Source of the DNA: Hanleya hanleyi
Lineage: Eukaryota; Mollusca; Polyplacophora; Lepidopleurida; Hanleyidae
Assembly: GCA_036873755.1 (NCBI GenBank)
Contig: JAVTVY010020624.1
Span: 17,867-81,866 of the forward strand
Reading direction: 5' to 3'
Length of the DNA: 64,000 nucleotides
Shown here: positions 11,495 to 21,976 of the stretch, piece by piece
Numbering within the stretch: the stretch's first letter is position 1
How the letters are laid out: each line of letters starts with the position of its first letter
Notes under the pieces: generated by a model
What the model was told of the DNA's origin: nothing
The model's input: only the letters and a program-made list of their open reading frames with translations
The model's database searches: none
Translations under genes and position numbers: made by a program

Positions 11495-11880
11495 CTTACT
11501 TCCATGACATTCATATATGAGTTTGTAATAAACAAGATAAACATACAAATTATGCTGAACAGCTAATATTATTTTTGGCAACTATAGCGTACACAAGAAA
11601 TATGCGATCAGGATAGACTCCAAATTCGCAATTTGGTTTATTTAAGCAATTTTTGGCTACGATCGCAAATCCATCGTGTATAACGTAAACAATTGACAAA
11701 GTACTCTCTACATGATGTTTTCGCAGAAAGAAAATAATATTTAATGTGAACATATAAATATGGGTGATATCTGCCTTGAATGTTTCTCAACAAACAGGTT
11801 TCCCGGCAGAGAAACGGGTTCGTATACACGTGTACGTATATGTAGACACACGATTTGTCATTTTCTGTTAACAACCTTTT
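11495..11880. repeat. Paralogous block E, copy 2
   Basis: This is homologous to 3104-3480 (GAGTTTGTAATA, ATATGCGATCA, GTGTACGTATATGTAGACAC) and is likewise followed by a ZNF remnant. It marks the second segmental copy of the unit. Confidence 0.7.
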
Positions 11881-13085
11881 CTTTCATGTGCATTGATCGC
11901 CATGCATGTGAATTCTTTCATGATTCTTCGTGATTTCCTAGAAGTAAACCTTTCTGGGGACAGTGAACAGTTGTATGGTTTTTGTTACCAGGATGAGTCA
12001 TTTCGTGCTCCTTCAGTCTTCCATTTCTTGTATTGCTATATAAGGACATACATGTATTGAGCATTTGAATGGCTTTTCATCAGTATGAGAGCGTTCATGT
12101 CGTACCAGGTTTCCAATTATGGCATAGCAATAAGGACATCGTGACTATGTGAAGGGTATTTCACTAGCAGGAGTTATTACAGGCTCCATCAGGGGCCATC
12201 ACGTGCATAGCCAAGGCAGCACAGTGGACATTTGTACGGCTTTTTACCAGTATGAATTCTTTCACGGTCCTTCAGGCTTCCATTTCTGCAATAAGGGCAT
12301 ATTAAGCACTGGAATCTCTTTCCGCAAGTACGAGTTATTTCGTGCGACTTTGGGCTTCCATAGGGGATAATTGTGCATTTGAATGGCTTTTCACCACTAT
12401 GAGTTCTTTCATCTTGCCTCAGGTGTCCAGTGTTTTACAGCTGAGTGAGTGAGTGAGTGAATAGGGTTTAACGTCGCTTTCAACATTTTTTCAGCTATAT
12501 CACGACGGGGAAGGGAAGGGAGGGGAGGGGGAGGGGAAGGGGAACCTACTTGTAACAGAGCAGATCTAATGCTGCCATTTTATAGTGCTGTCCCACTGAA
12601 ATATCATGCCGTAGGCAGACATGACACCCCACTCAGTCACATTATACTGACACCGAGCGAACCAGTCCTTGTTCTATCCTCTTAATGCTGAACGTAAGCG
12701 AGGAAGCAACAAGTTCCATTTTTCAAGTCTTAGGTATGACCCGGCCTGGGATCGAACCCAGAACCTACCGCTTACGAGGCCGACGCTCTAACCATTAGAC
12801 CACCGCAGTGCGGTGTTTTACAGCTGAATGGAGAGAGTGGACATCTTATGGCTTTTCACCAGTATGAGTTATTTCATGATGCTTTAGGAGTCCACCTGAT
12901 TTAAAGCTATGGGACAATACGAACATTTGCATGGTCTATCTCCAGTATGCATTGTTTCGTCAATCTTTACACAACAGCTGCTTACACACCAATATACCCT
13001 GTTGTGTTGTTGCCTCTTTCACGTGGGCGCAATTTAACAAGTGCTGACGGTGACTTGGGTGAGACTTCTAGAATTATACTTGCAA
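11881..13085 (-). pseudogene. C2H2 zinc-finger array remnant with a SINE inside
   Basis: Degenerate minus-strand fingers run from about 12970 down to 11881, with the family pre-finger linker at 13085-12960. A SINE (12445-12812) with 15-bp target duplications interrupts a finger. Several frameshifts are present. The flanking order (block E, then fingers, then linker) matches unit 1, so this is the paralogue of 3481-5935. Confidence 0.75.
12445..12812 (-). mobile_element. tRNA-Thr-derived SINE
   Basis: On the minus strand the element opens with a tRNA-like head (A box GGTCTAATGGTTAGAGCG, anticodon region CCTCGTAAG, B box GGGTTCGATCCC), most like tRNA-Thr(CGT). The body then includes CTGTTACAAGTAGGTTCCCC, followed by CCCGTCGTGATATAGCTG and a (TCAC)n tail. 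The flanks carry a perfect 15-bp target-site duplication GTGTTTTACAGCTGA (12430-12444 and 12813-12827), the mark of LINE-driven insertion. The tail domain resembles a motif I associate with molluscan SINEs; the family name is not certain. Confidence 0.92.
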
Positions 13086-13319
13086 TGATAAAAAGAACAA
13101 CACTTCATCATAAATAGCACAGGTATATCCTCCAATTAAGTTCCGTAATCACCAGTGAAAGCTGACAATTGCAGCAAATGTTCGATGTACAGGTGTGGGA
13201 CTACATGTGCACTTCTGCAAAACAGAACACCTTATCATTATATTTGGACATTACAGCACCCCTAGAATCCCTGGGGTGGTGCCATAACTGAAAACCTTAG
13301 TGGAATACCAACCTCGCAT

Positions 13320-13500
13320 ATTATTATTTTAATTCTTATTTATTTTTATTTTGTTGAACCAAAAACTTTATGATTTTCAGAGATGGGACACCGACACTGA
13401 CGACGACTTTCTCTCTCCCCGTCTCACAATCTCTCTTCGTACTTCTGAAGGCCAGATAAAACGAACCATTCTTTTATTTCAGCCTTGTTTTCCATGCGTA
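13320..13500 (-). repeat. ZNF-unit 3'-flank block, copy 3
   Basis: It has the same TTGTTGAACCAAAAACTTTATGA and GATGGGACACCGACACTGACGA words as copy 1. It lies 3' of the main ZNF gene's finger array on the minus strand, and may form its 3' UTR. Confidence 0.6.
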
Positions 13501-13559
13501 ATGATCGCATTTTGTGTTAGCTATTTCAGGTTTCTTGAGGGTTTTCCTCCTGGTAACAA

Positions 13560-14051
13560 TGAGCATTTGTATAGTTCTTTACCAGTATGAGTTTATTCAT
13601 GCTCCTTCAGGATTCTATTTAGTGTACTGCCATGAAGACATATTCAGCATTTGAATGGCTTTTCACCAGTAGGAGTTCCTTCATGTTGCCTTAGGTTTCC
13701 ACACTGATTACAGCTGAATGAGCACAGCGGACATTTGAATGGCTTCTCACCATTATGAAGCGTTCATGTAGTTTCAGGTTTCCATTTTCTGTACAGCTAT
13801 ATGGGCACAGTGGACATTTGAATGGCTTTTCATCAGTGTGTCATTTCATGCTGCTTTCGGTTTGCATCGGTGAAACAGCCATATGAACATATTGAACATA
13901 TGAATGGCTTTACGTCAGTATGAGTTCGTTCATGTTCCCTTAGGTGTCCACTCTGTTTACAGACTTGGCACAGTGGACATTTGAATGGTTTTTCACCAGT
14001 ATGAGTCACTTCATGCTGCTTAAGTTTTCCATTGGTTATACTGCTATATGA
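13560..14051 (-). pseudogene. Decaying finger tail downstream of the main ZNF stop
   Basis: Beyond the TGA at 14052-14054, the same frame stays open for about 68 codons (to about 13846) and reads finger remnants: YSSITNGKLKQHEVTH, then CPLCQVCKQSGHLREHERTH with one codon missing, then CSICSYGCFTDANRKQHEMTH. Further finger pieces lie in other frames down to 13560. This was once part of the array, and the TGA replaces the second cysteine codon of a finger. Confidence 0.75.
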
Positions 14052-15806
14052 TCATATTGAACATTTGAATGGCTTTTCACTAATATGAGTTCTTTCATGT
14101 TCCCTTAAGTGTCCACTCCGTTTACAGCTGAATGGGCATAGTGGACATTTGAATGGCTTTTCACCAGTGTGAGTCATTTCATGCTGCCTCAGGGTTTCGT
14201 TGGTTATACTGCTATACGGGCATATTGAACATTTGAATGGCTTCTCACCAGTATGAGTGCGTTCATGCCGTTTCAGGTTTCTACTGGTTATACAGCTATA
14301 TGGACATATTGAGCATTTGAAAGACTTTTCACCAGTATGAGTTCTTTCATGTTGCCTTAGGTTTCCACTCGCGTTACAGCTGAATGAGCATAGTGGACAT
14401 TTGAATGGCTTATCAACAGTATGAGTCTTTTCATGTAGTTTCAGTTTTCCACCTGTTATACTGCTATATGGGCATATTGAACATTTGAATGGCATCTCGG
14501 AAGCATGCGAGCGTTCATGTCGTTTCAGGTTTCTACTGGTTATACTGCTATATGGGCATATTGAACATTTGAATGACTTTTCACTAGTATGAGTTATTTC
14601 ATGTTGCCTTAGGTTTCCACTAGCATTACAGCTGAATGAGCACAGTGGACATTTGAATGGCTTTTCACCAGTATGAGTCATTTCATGTCGTTTCAAGTTT
14701 TCAACTGTTATACCGCTATATGGGCATATTGAGCATTTGAATGGCTTTTCACCAGTATGAGTTCTTTCATGTAGTCTTAGGTCTCTGCTCTGTCTACAGC
14801 TGTATGGGCACAGGGGACATTTGAATGGCTTTACGCCAGTATGAGTTCTTTCATGTTTCCTTAGGTTTCCACTCTGTTTACAGCTGAATGAGCACATTGG
14901 GCATTTGAATGGCTTTTCACCAGTATGATTTCTGGCATGTCGCTTTAGGTCCCCACTCTGTTTACAGCTGAATGGGCATAGGGGACATTTGAATGGCTTT
15001 TCACCAGAATGAGCTCGTTCATGCCGCTTTAGGTTTCTCTTTGCCATAGTGCCAAATGGGCATATTGAGCATTTGAATGGTTTTTCACCGGTATGAGTCA
15101 TTTCATGTTGCCTTAGGTTTCCACTCTGTTTACAGCTGTAAGGGCATAGTGGACATTTGAATGACTTTTCATTAAAATGAGTTATTTCATGCTGCTTTAA
15201 GATTTCTTTTCTTATAGTGCTATATGGGCATATTGAGCATTTGAATCGCTTTTCACCAGTATGAGTTCTTTCATGTTGCCTTAGGTTTCCACTCTGATTA
15301 CAGCTGAATGTGCACCGTGGACAGTTGAATGGCTTCTTAACAATATGAGAGAGTTCATGTCGTTTCAGGTTTCCACTTCCTCTACATCTATATGGGCACC
15401 GTGAGCATTCAAACGGATTTTCACCAGTGTGACTTCTTTCATGCTGCCTTAGGTTTTCACCCTGTTCACAGCCGAATAAGCACAGTGGACATTTGAATAG
15501 CTTTTCTTCAGTATGAGTTTTTCCATGCTGCTTTAGGTGCCCACAGCAATATGCCCCTTTTGCTTTGTTGCCACTTCCATGTGAGAGTAATTTAACAAGT
15601 GCTGACGGTGACTTGGGTGAGACTTCCCTGAATCCCACGAGGTCTCTCTTTGCTTCGGAATGATCAGTACCTGATTCCCGAATATGTGCGATGTTTATCT
15701 CAGCATTGCTCCTCAATTTGTGATCAACCTGGTACAAGGTCACTGGATAGGGTCTGTCTGGTCCCATGATCATCTTGTCAGCCCCTGTATAGTTGTCTGA
15801 ATTATC
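14052..15806 (-). CDS. C2H2 zinc-finger protein, exon B (17 complete fingers)
   Basis: This is the 3' coding exon of a probable nuclear DNA-binding protein. The exon starts at 15806 after a TTTTAG acceptor (frame D-N-S-D-N-Y-T-G-A-D-K-M) and reads on in the phase left by exon A at 21704, giving 91 + 584 = 675 aa. The conserved block DRPYPVTLYQVD lies near its start and is followed by a ~100-residue linker. Next comes a partial finger (CCGHLKQHGKTH), then 17 complete C-x2-C-x12-H-x3-H fingers with HTGEKPFKC linkers, alternating CPLC and CSIC types. The frame stops at TGA (14052-14054) exactly where the second cysteine of finger 18 should be, so the array is truncated. The gene may bind DNA in a sequence-specific way. 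The target is unknown, and a role against transposons is only a general possibility for such expanded families. Confidence 0.88.
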   Translation of the reverse strand, partial: DNSDNYTGADKMIMGPDRPYPVTLYQVDHKLRSNAEINIAHIRESGTDHSEAKRDLVGFREVSPKSPSALVKLLSHGSGNKAKGAYCCGHLKQHGKTHTEEKLFKCPLCLFGCEQGENLRQHERSHTGENPFECSRCPYRCRGSGNLKRHELSHIVKKPFNCPRCTFSCNQSGNLRQHERTHTGEKRFKCSICPYSTIRKEILKQHEITHFNEKSFKCPLCPYSCKQSGNLRQHEMTHTGEKPFKCSICPFGTMAKRNLKRHERAHSGEKPFKCPLCPFSCKQSGDLKRHARNHTGEKPFKCPMCSFSCKQSGNLRKHERTHTGVKPFKCPLCPYSCRQSRDLRLHERTHTGEKPFKCSICPYSGITVENLKRHEMTHTGEKPFKCPLCSFSCNASGNLRQHEITHTSEKSFKCSICPYSSITSRNLKRHERSHASEMPFKCSICPYSSITGGKLKLHEKTHTVDKPFKCPLCSFSCNASGNLRQHERTHTGEKSFKCSICPYSCITSRNLKRHERTHTGEKPFKCSICPYSSITNETLRQHEMTHTGEKPFKCPLCPFSCKRSGHLREHERTHISEKPFKCSI

Positions 15807-16600
15807 CTAAAACAAGGAACCAACCAATAATAAGATATCCTCAGATATATCAGATAGATATTGTAAAAGCTCAGACTCAAAAGTCGCACAAAAAACAGCA
15901 TCGACTGACTTTTCAAATTGTGCTTTCATCTGGTTTTTTTTTGTTTTTTTTGCTTTCTCTTGTACATTACAGCATGAAGTTTTTTATCTATGCAAAACAT
16001 GACACCTAAATAACCAAAATAATGTTTCGATGTAATAGCACGGCAGATATGGCGACTTTTGAAAACATTAGAATCCTTTTGGTTCAAGATGTCATATTTT
16101 AGACTATACAAACAAATCCATCCTAAAATGTAAGCGAAAAGTAAAAAACAGACAAAAACCAGATCTAAAACTGTTTTTTGTCAATTTAGACTGTGAGCGC
16201 TAAAAAAATCAAACGTCAGAATTGTCTTTGAACAAAACACAGCTGATTATGCAAAATCACAAACACTATTGTTTTACTTTACTAACGCCGTATTGGCGCA
16301 TTCACAAAGCCATCCTCACGAGCCAGTGTAACAATCGATAGGCTACGATCGATGCACTGGCTTGCTTAGGTACCGATAGCAGTTCTGGATATAAATAACT
16401 CGATGGGTTAACACTAAACCGAACCAATCAGTTAGTGCGCGGAAGCAGCTCATCAGGCCAATCCACAGCGAGGTTTGAGTTAGGACTGGTTTGATTTCAT
16501 CTTCCGCCAGACTGCCTTTGAAGTTAGGCTGAAATCAACATGGGGTGCCAAAGCGAAAACAACAGGCTTCAGACACTGACGCGCTAATTCGAAACATTCG

Positions 16601-18440
16601 CTTAGGGGCAATTCCGTGTAAACATGGACATGATCAGTAGAAAATAAACTTAATGGTATGTTACTAATTCTTTTCCTATAGCATAGTTTATATCCCTAAG
16701 TTCGCGGAAATAATATTTTGTTTGGGTTTTAATCCACTAATAGACTTCTATTTTTTTATGAAATGTCGTGCAAAATAGCATAAAATTCTCTGTTCATCAT
16801 AGCTAGATTTGTCACCTCTTGGTTACTCTTACTTTATTGAATAAATGTTTATCTTTTGTCTACAATACATTGGCCTAATCATGTACTTTAACCAGAAAAT
16901 GCAGGTGGCTGAAATTCACTTTAGTGTATGTAGCATACACAGTAGTATGCTATCATGTTATATGATGTAACCTGAGTCAAGAAAAATGATTTGTTTCTAA
17001 ACTCATAAAAATCCCTGAGCAGCATTAGAGAAACACTTCATAAATTCTTTGTCTTACTTATGCCTTAGTCATTTCTGATAAAGTTGCTCATATATATTGA
17101 ATAGAAAAAAGATAGTGGTACTTTGAAAATTGTAGCCGGAATCACGTGTAACCTTAGTCACGTTTGATGTGCATCTCATTATCGGGATTGCTGAATTCGT
17201 CTCTGTCGTTCATGCCCATTTGTCTTTGAAACAAGATATAAACTACACCAATCATTCCAATTGATAATGAGGGCCGTAGATTCAATAAACAATGTAGGAA
17301 AATCATCTCCAGAACTGGCATTAGTTTGTACGAGGTTTTCTATTTGCATTTGGATTCTTTTGGGTGCAATACATGTATGTGCACTGCTTCCGTATACAAG
17401 TTCTTCTAGAGTGTATGTGTGTATCGACCTGCACATGAATCCTGTTTCTTTTGAATTGGTCTTACTGATTTATCATACATGTACATCTAAAATACTACAC
17501 ATAATCTGTACCACGTACTGGGCCATGATACTGCAGTGATGGAGAGATAATAATGAACATAACATGATAAAAATCTGTGTATTCTAACCAAGCACATTTA
17601 GAATTATCATGCAGCATCCTTCATATATTAATAGTGTTGCATATTCTGTATTATATACAGTTTTGTGTCAACCATGTCAACGATTAGATTCTGACAAACT
17701 ATATGGTAACCGGAGTCACGCAATCTTCTTTAATTATCTCCCTGTTGCTATTATATATCAAGTTCAATATTGCACATATATTTTTATATGGATGTACTTT
17801 GTTTAATCAATATTAGATTAATTCGCACGCATAATTAATTCAAAGAGAAATCTCATTTGAACTATAGTGGTCTGGGGGTCATTTCGTTTTCTTGTAAATA
17901 AACATGATAAAAACCAGCTTATTCTATCCAAATGCATATAAAATTATCATATAGCTTTGTTCCAGAATTACTAGTGTTGCATCTTCTGTTTTGAGCAAAG
18001 TTTTGCATCAATGTTTAGCTTTGGACAAACTGTAACCGGAGTCACAGTAACCTGAGTCACGCGATGTTCTTTAACTACCTTCCTGTTACTATTATATATC
18101 AGGTTCAATATTGGACAAATATTTAGCTACGGATGTAATTTGTTAGTTTGATGAATTCTCTCACACAATTAATTTGATCAGAAATCTCGTTTGAACTATA
18201 GTGGTCTGGGGGTCAGGTCTTTTTTTCGTAACCTGAGTCACGCTCTTGTTTTTCTACATGAAAGTTACAATTTGAACTTAGATAATCATCTGGTTGTGTT
18301 GGTTAGCCCTTACCCTGAAGTAAATAACTGCTGGATGTGGGTTATTACATGTCATTTATAATTTATATTAAAATCTGGGCAAATTGAATTTGCTCATGGG
18401 GCTCTGAACATAACCCGATTCACTCCGGAATTGCCCTTAG
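16601..18440. mobile_element. ~1.84-kb non-autonomous element with GGGCAATTCCG ends
   Basis: The left end is CTTAGGGGCAATTCCG, and the right end, reversed, is CTAAGGGCAATTCCG. The interior repeats a 15-bp motif GTAACCTGAGTCACG and close variants at 16967, 17132, 17148, 17706, 18032, 18047 and 18228, with a weaker copy near 18413. There is no transposase frame. The 296-bp element at 20751-21046 shares the GGGC(A/G)ATTCC end and GTCACG/GTAAC words, so the two look related. Superfamily unknown. Confidence 0.6.
17540..18220. repeat. ~345-bp tandem duplication inside the element
   Basis: About 17545-17880 and 17890-18215 align in order: ACATGATAAAAA, TAGTGTTGCAT, GTAACCGGAGTCAC, TATTATATATCA and GAACTATAGTGGTCTGGGGGTCA. 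Each copy carries its own GTAACC-GTCAC site. The copies have diverged moderately. Confidence 0.75.
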
Positions 18441-18775
18441 GATGAAATGTACGAGATTGTGTAATAGACGCAACGACTCGAGAACTCAACCGAATCACTG
18501 AAAAGGTCCAGGTAAACCCTCTGCGAGGATTTAGGGATTACATGGGCTTGTGCATATGTTACAAAGACGGCGACATGGCGCGTGGAGAGAAAAACGCGTC
18601 GAAATAGCCAGGGTTCTACTAAGTGTCGCGTGCTAAGAATGTAATTCTGATGTCACCGCAACTAACCCGTGCTGTGAGTACTGCAGCATTGAACAACATG
18701 AGGGCTATTTTTCATCTGTTGTTTTCGCTGTCAAAACACGTGCTGTGGAAATAAACCTTGAGGAAGTTTTTCATA

Positions 18776-19926
18776 CACTGCAAACTAAGGTGTTAACTTA
18801 TTGTTCACCTGAATTGTAACACTTATTGAACGCGTACTTTTGACTGAATTTTTAACTGTCATGTTCAAATTGTTACCTTCCACGTTCAATTTTGAACTTT
18901 AACATTCAAACCATTAACGCAGGTATTCAAATACAGAACGCACTTTTGAACAACTTTAACAGACGTATTGAAAGTTTGAACAATAGCATTCTAACTTTAA
19001 CACGCGTAACAAAATTGTTCAATAATGCGTTAATGGTTTGAATGCTAAAATTCAAAACTGAACATGGAAGGTAATAAATTGAACATAATTACGCATTCAA
19101 TAGGTGTTGCAATTCACACCCTACTGAATCGACAAGTATGATTGTAGGTGAATGCACCAGTCCATTTGTCATGCGACCATGAACTGTAGATTGGATCACT
19201 TCAAATTAAAGCCGGATAACAGCTGCAATGTTATAATGAGGCAACATATGATTGTATATCAGATATGTCGACAGTCCATGGTAGCTACCATTTGTCTGGG
19301 CAACAGTCCATTTGGCGAATCATTTGCCAAGGTTACACGGTTCACGTCAGTTCGGACTGACCGTATTTTGACCTACCATGGACTGTCGATCGATCCGATG
19401 ATGATACCATGGACTGTCGTAATATCAGACAGACAGAGAATAAACTATTAATGGTTCATATTCCTCTGAAACACACACAAGTGAAAGGAATCGAGAGATG
19501 AATGAGTCACTGATACATGAGGCAGGTAGTAAGTTCCCATGTGTTCATTTTGTGCTCATTTCCTCACACTATAATTCGATGCTAATACCTACCATGGACT
19601 GTCCACCAACACCTAAAAACACCTCTCGACGCAAAAAAGTTAAAAAAATTGTTAACTTGAAATAGTAATAACCCTATATTTGGTGACAATATAGTACGAT
19701 ATCTCTCCTTCAAAAAATGACTGGACACCATGACCATACCTGTCATCGATACGCTGAAAATTGTTCATTTTCGGCTGTGGTCACTGTCGTCTGGTCAGAC
19801 ACACGCCCACGCTTGATAACGAAAGCACCGAAAAACCTACCATTGACTGTGATTTGACATGTGAGCGGCGGTGTTTACCTACAATCATACTTGTCGTTCA
19901 ATAAGTTAACACGTGAGTTTGCAGTG
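18776..19926. mobile_element. MITE (TA target) carrying a nested insertion
   Basis: It begins CACTGCAAACTAAGGTGTTAAC after TA and ends with its inverted equivalent (GTTAACACGTGAGTTTGCAGTG) before TA. It is the same family as the clean 383-bp copies at 52765-53147 and 56924-57306. A 767-bp element with its own inverted ends (19130-19896) sits near its right end. The left flank word TGTGGAAATAAACCTTGAGG reappears inverted just after the right end (about 19930-19962). Confidence 0.65.
19130..19896. mobile_element. 767-bp element with 20-bp inverted ends and repeated TACCATGGACTGTC
   Basis: The ends are exact 20-bp inverted repeats, CGACAAGTATGATTGTAGGT at 19130-19149 and its complement at 19877-19896. 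Inside, TACCATGGACTGTC or its complement occurs at 19270, 19374, 19405 and 19590, with a one-base variant at 19838 and half-sites at about 19158 and 19303. A 99-codon frame is open but has no recognisable domain. This looks like a non-autonomous DNA element of unknown type. Confidence 0.7.
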
Positions 19927-20159
19927 TATGGAAAACTCCTCCAAGGTTTATTTTCCACGCATATTTTGATCACAAATTAAACAAATATTACTTCAAATTA
20001 CAGGTATTGTACAGGTTTTCTCGTAGAAAAAAATGTGTTTGTCTGAACTGTATATCTGAAATCGTTGACAAAAAACGTCGAGAAATTAGGCCAGATATTC
20101 CATGCTATGAAATAACTATTAGCGACATGAATTATCAACGGAATAGCTTCTGCATTTGA

Positions 20160-20289
20160 ATACCTGCGTTAATGGTTTGAATGATAAAGTTCAAAATTGA
20201 ACAAGTAAGTTCATAATTTAAAAACAATTACACGTTCAGTAAGTGTTACAAATTTGGCGTTCAATTACTTAACACCTAAGTTTACAGTG
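20160..20289. mobile_element. Partial MITE, right end
   Basis: It matches the right part of the clean MITE (ACCTGCGTTAATGGTTTGAAT to AACACCTAAGTTTACAGTG) and ends before TA. Its right flank (TATGCTACCCT...GATCATGG) is the same as that of 53147, so it marks the ancestral right border in this gene copy. Confidence 0.65.
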
Positions 20290-20750
20290 TATGCTACCCT
20301 GTCGCCTCCTTTGTTCACATGATCATCCTAGTGATCATGGTGACGAACCATCTCATATATGTAGCATCCTACATCTCAAAACATGTATGTATGGGGTGAT
20401 TCCACCAATTAAGAGCCTAAGACATGAACATTTTATATGAGTGGTAACAAGCTGTCTTTGTGAACCTTTTCACATAGGTATTAAAACTATCTGATTCAAA
20501 GAAGAATTTTCAGAAGTGAATTCATGGGAAATTTTAGAACTGTGCGAAGTTTGTGCAAAATTTTGACATATTCAATGTCAACAGACTGGGATTTTGTAAT
20601 TTTGCCTAGATATAACACAAATTGGTTAAAAGGGATTTTCTTTCATTATTTATTTGTCAAAGTTTCAACATTTCCTTTGGTATTTTTTCTTGTTCACCAA
20701 TAGAAAAGCTGTGTTATGTGTGTGACACTTGAATAGTTGAAAATGTAATT

Positions 20751-21046
20751 GGGCGATTCCATGTCACGTAAGTTACATTTTCATTCCCGCTAGGGATCAC
20801 AGGATTCACAATTTTGTTTTGGAATGATTAGACGGTCTTAAATTTTACATTTTTTACGTCACGCACGTAACGCTATGTTTGATGCTGCATAAATGATTAA
20901 CTTTGTCTATATATACTATTAGACTTCACCCCTTTCTAATATCAGCAAAGGCGGCATTTAGAGTCGAGGCAACAGTGGAGAAATGGCCGCCAGAAAGCTA
21001 TTGAAAATGTCCCCTGGATGTCACGCACGTAACCCTGGAATCGCCC
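20751..21046. mobile_element. 296-bp element with GGGCGATTCCA ends
   Basis: The ends are GGGCGATTCCA and, reversed, GGGCGATTCCA. It contains GTCACGTAAGTTAC next to the left end and GTCACGCACGTAAC at 20858 and 21020, so the subterminal words are arranged in opposite senses. There is no coding frame. It shares the end sequence and GTCACG words with 16601-18440. The gap 20290-20750 before it holds nothing recognised. Confidence 0.6.
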
Positions 21047-21360
21047 TATGGGATAGAACTGGAGTACTACAGTTAATAATAAAGGTATCAGCAATGATTG
21101 ATCTTCAAGTATTTGGAAGTAAATTTCATCGTTTCAACTTTGAAAACTAGCAACCACGACACTTGACAAGCAACTCGCGGAATACTTCGTGTTACTAACT
21201 TAGTATATATTTTAAAATATCTTATTATTCATTTTTTTAATATCTTATTATTCATATCTTAATATATCTATTCAGCTTTGGGAGCTGTGTCATTACGATC
21301 ATCAGAGGGGTACTGTATGTTCGCTTTCAAGACTACCGGTCTGCTACCTCCTATTTTAGT

Positions 21361-21470
21361 GGGAGGCCCGTTTGCAGAGTGGTTTAGATCGCCGACATAC
21401 AGTGCTGGCGATTAGGTGCCTGACTCTGGGGTCGCTGGTTCGAATCCTGCACGGGACTCGACCAAATTTA
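21361..21470 (+). mobile_element. tRNA-derived SINE-like sequence
   Basis: It has an A-box-like GTTTGCAGAGTGGTTTAGATC and a B box GGTTCGAATCC spaced as in a tRNA with a long variable arm (Leu or Ser type). The ends do not pair into a clean acceptor stem, so it is more likely the head of a SINE or a tRNA relic than a working tRNA. The downstream limit is not clear. Confidence 0.45.
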
Positions 21471-21703
21471 CAGCACTAGACTTTGTGCTATTCTAAGATG
21501 GTGTTATCCCAAAAATACTGTTAACTTAGTACAGCCAATAAGACATACCTGAATTGATAACAGCAGAATAATGTAAGGTTTTTTATCTTCTTTCCACGAG
21601 TAATTTGAAATATATAAATCTATCTTATCAATGTTTTTCTTAAAGCAAAATGATTCTGAAACATCTCTGTATTGCCCAAAAAGTATGTCAAATCACAACT
21701 TAC

Positions 21704-21976
21704 TTGTTTAAATGGTTTAGTTTCAATATGAGAATCAATGGTTGGAAGTCCAGCCACGTCAAGCATGGTAGCTAGTTCCATTTTCGTCATAGTTGTTTCG
21801 ACTTCCATGCTTAACGCTCCTGTCAGGGTGGTGGCAATTTCAGTTTTCATTTCGCACTGGGTATCTGTCTCTGTTTTTGTGGGCAGATTTCCTTTTGAAT
21901 AGTTGAAAAACTCCCCCTGTATCATTGAAGCCATATCTTGATCCTCAGGTTCCACTTTTATTGATAAATATTCCAT
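21704..21976 (-). CDS. C2H2 zinc-finger protein, exon A (acidic leader)
   Basis: This is the first coding exon of the main ZNF gene, 91 codons from ATG (21976) to a phase-0 GTAAGT donor. The start reads MEYLSIKVEPEDQD and the exon ends HIETKPFKQ. It is acidic, has no fingers and carries I-K-V-E, a sumoylation consensus (hydrophobic-K-x-E), plus M-K-T-E. The plus-strand gene's exon A (30159-30404) is clearly homologous (MEDISIKVEP...), which supports both the start and the donor. Broken copies lie at 53721-53992 and 57880-58152. The distance to exon B (5.9 kb) makes the join an inference, but phase and homology agree. Confidence 0.82.

Larger units (their letters stand above)
15807..21703 (-). 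other. Intron of the main ZNF gene, filled with non-autonomous DNA elements
   Basis: The donor GTAAGT is at 21703-21698 and the acceptor TTTTAG ends at 15807. The intron holds an element with GGGCAATTCCG ends (16601-18440), a MITE with an insertion inside it (18776-19926), a partial MITE (20160-20289), an element with GGGCGATTCCA ends (20751-21046) and a tRNA-like SINE (21361-21470). The parts near both exons are paralogous to 52072-53720 of the second gene copy. No coding exon was recognised inside. Confidence 0.7.

Noticed and set aside
14052..14054. TGA as a selenocysteine codon
   Set aside because: Zinc-finger cysteines are not known to be selenocysteine and no SECIS element was identified. 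Retained only as an item to test.
21361..21470. Functional tRNA-Leu/Ser gene
   Set aside because: A and B boxes are present but the acceptor ends do not pair. Called SINE-like instead.
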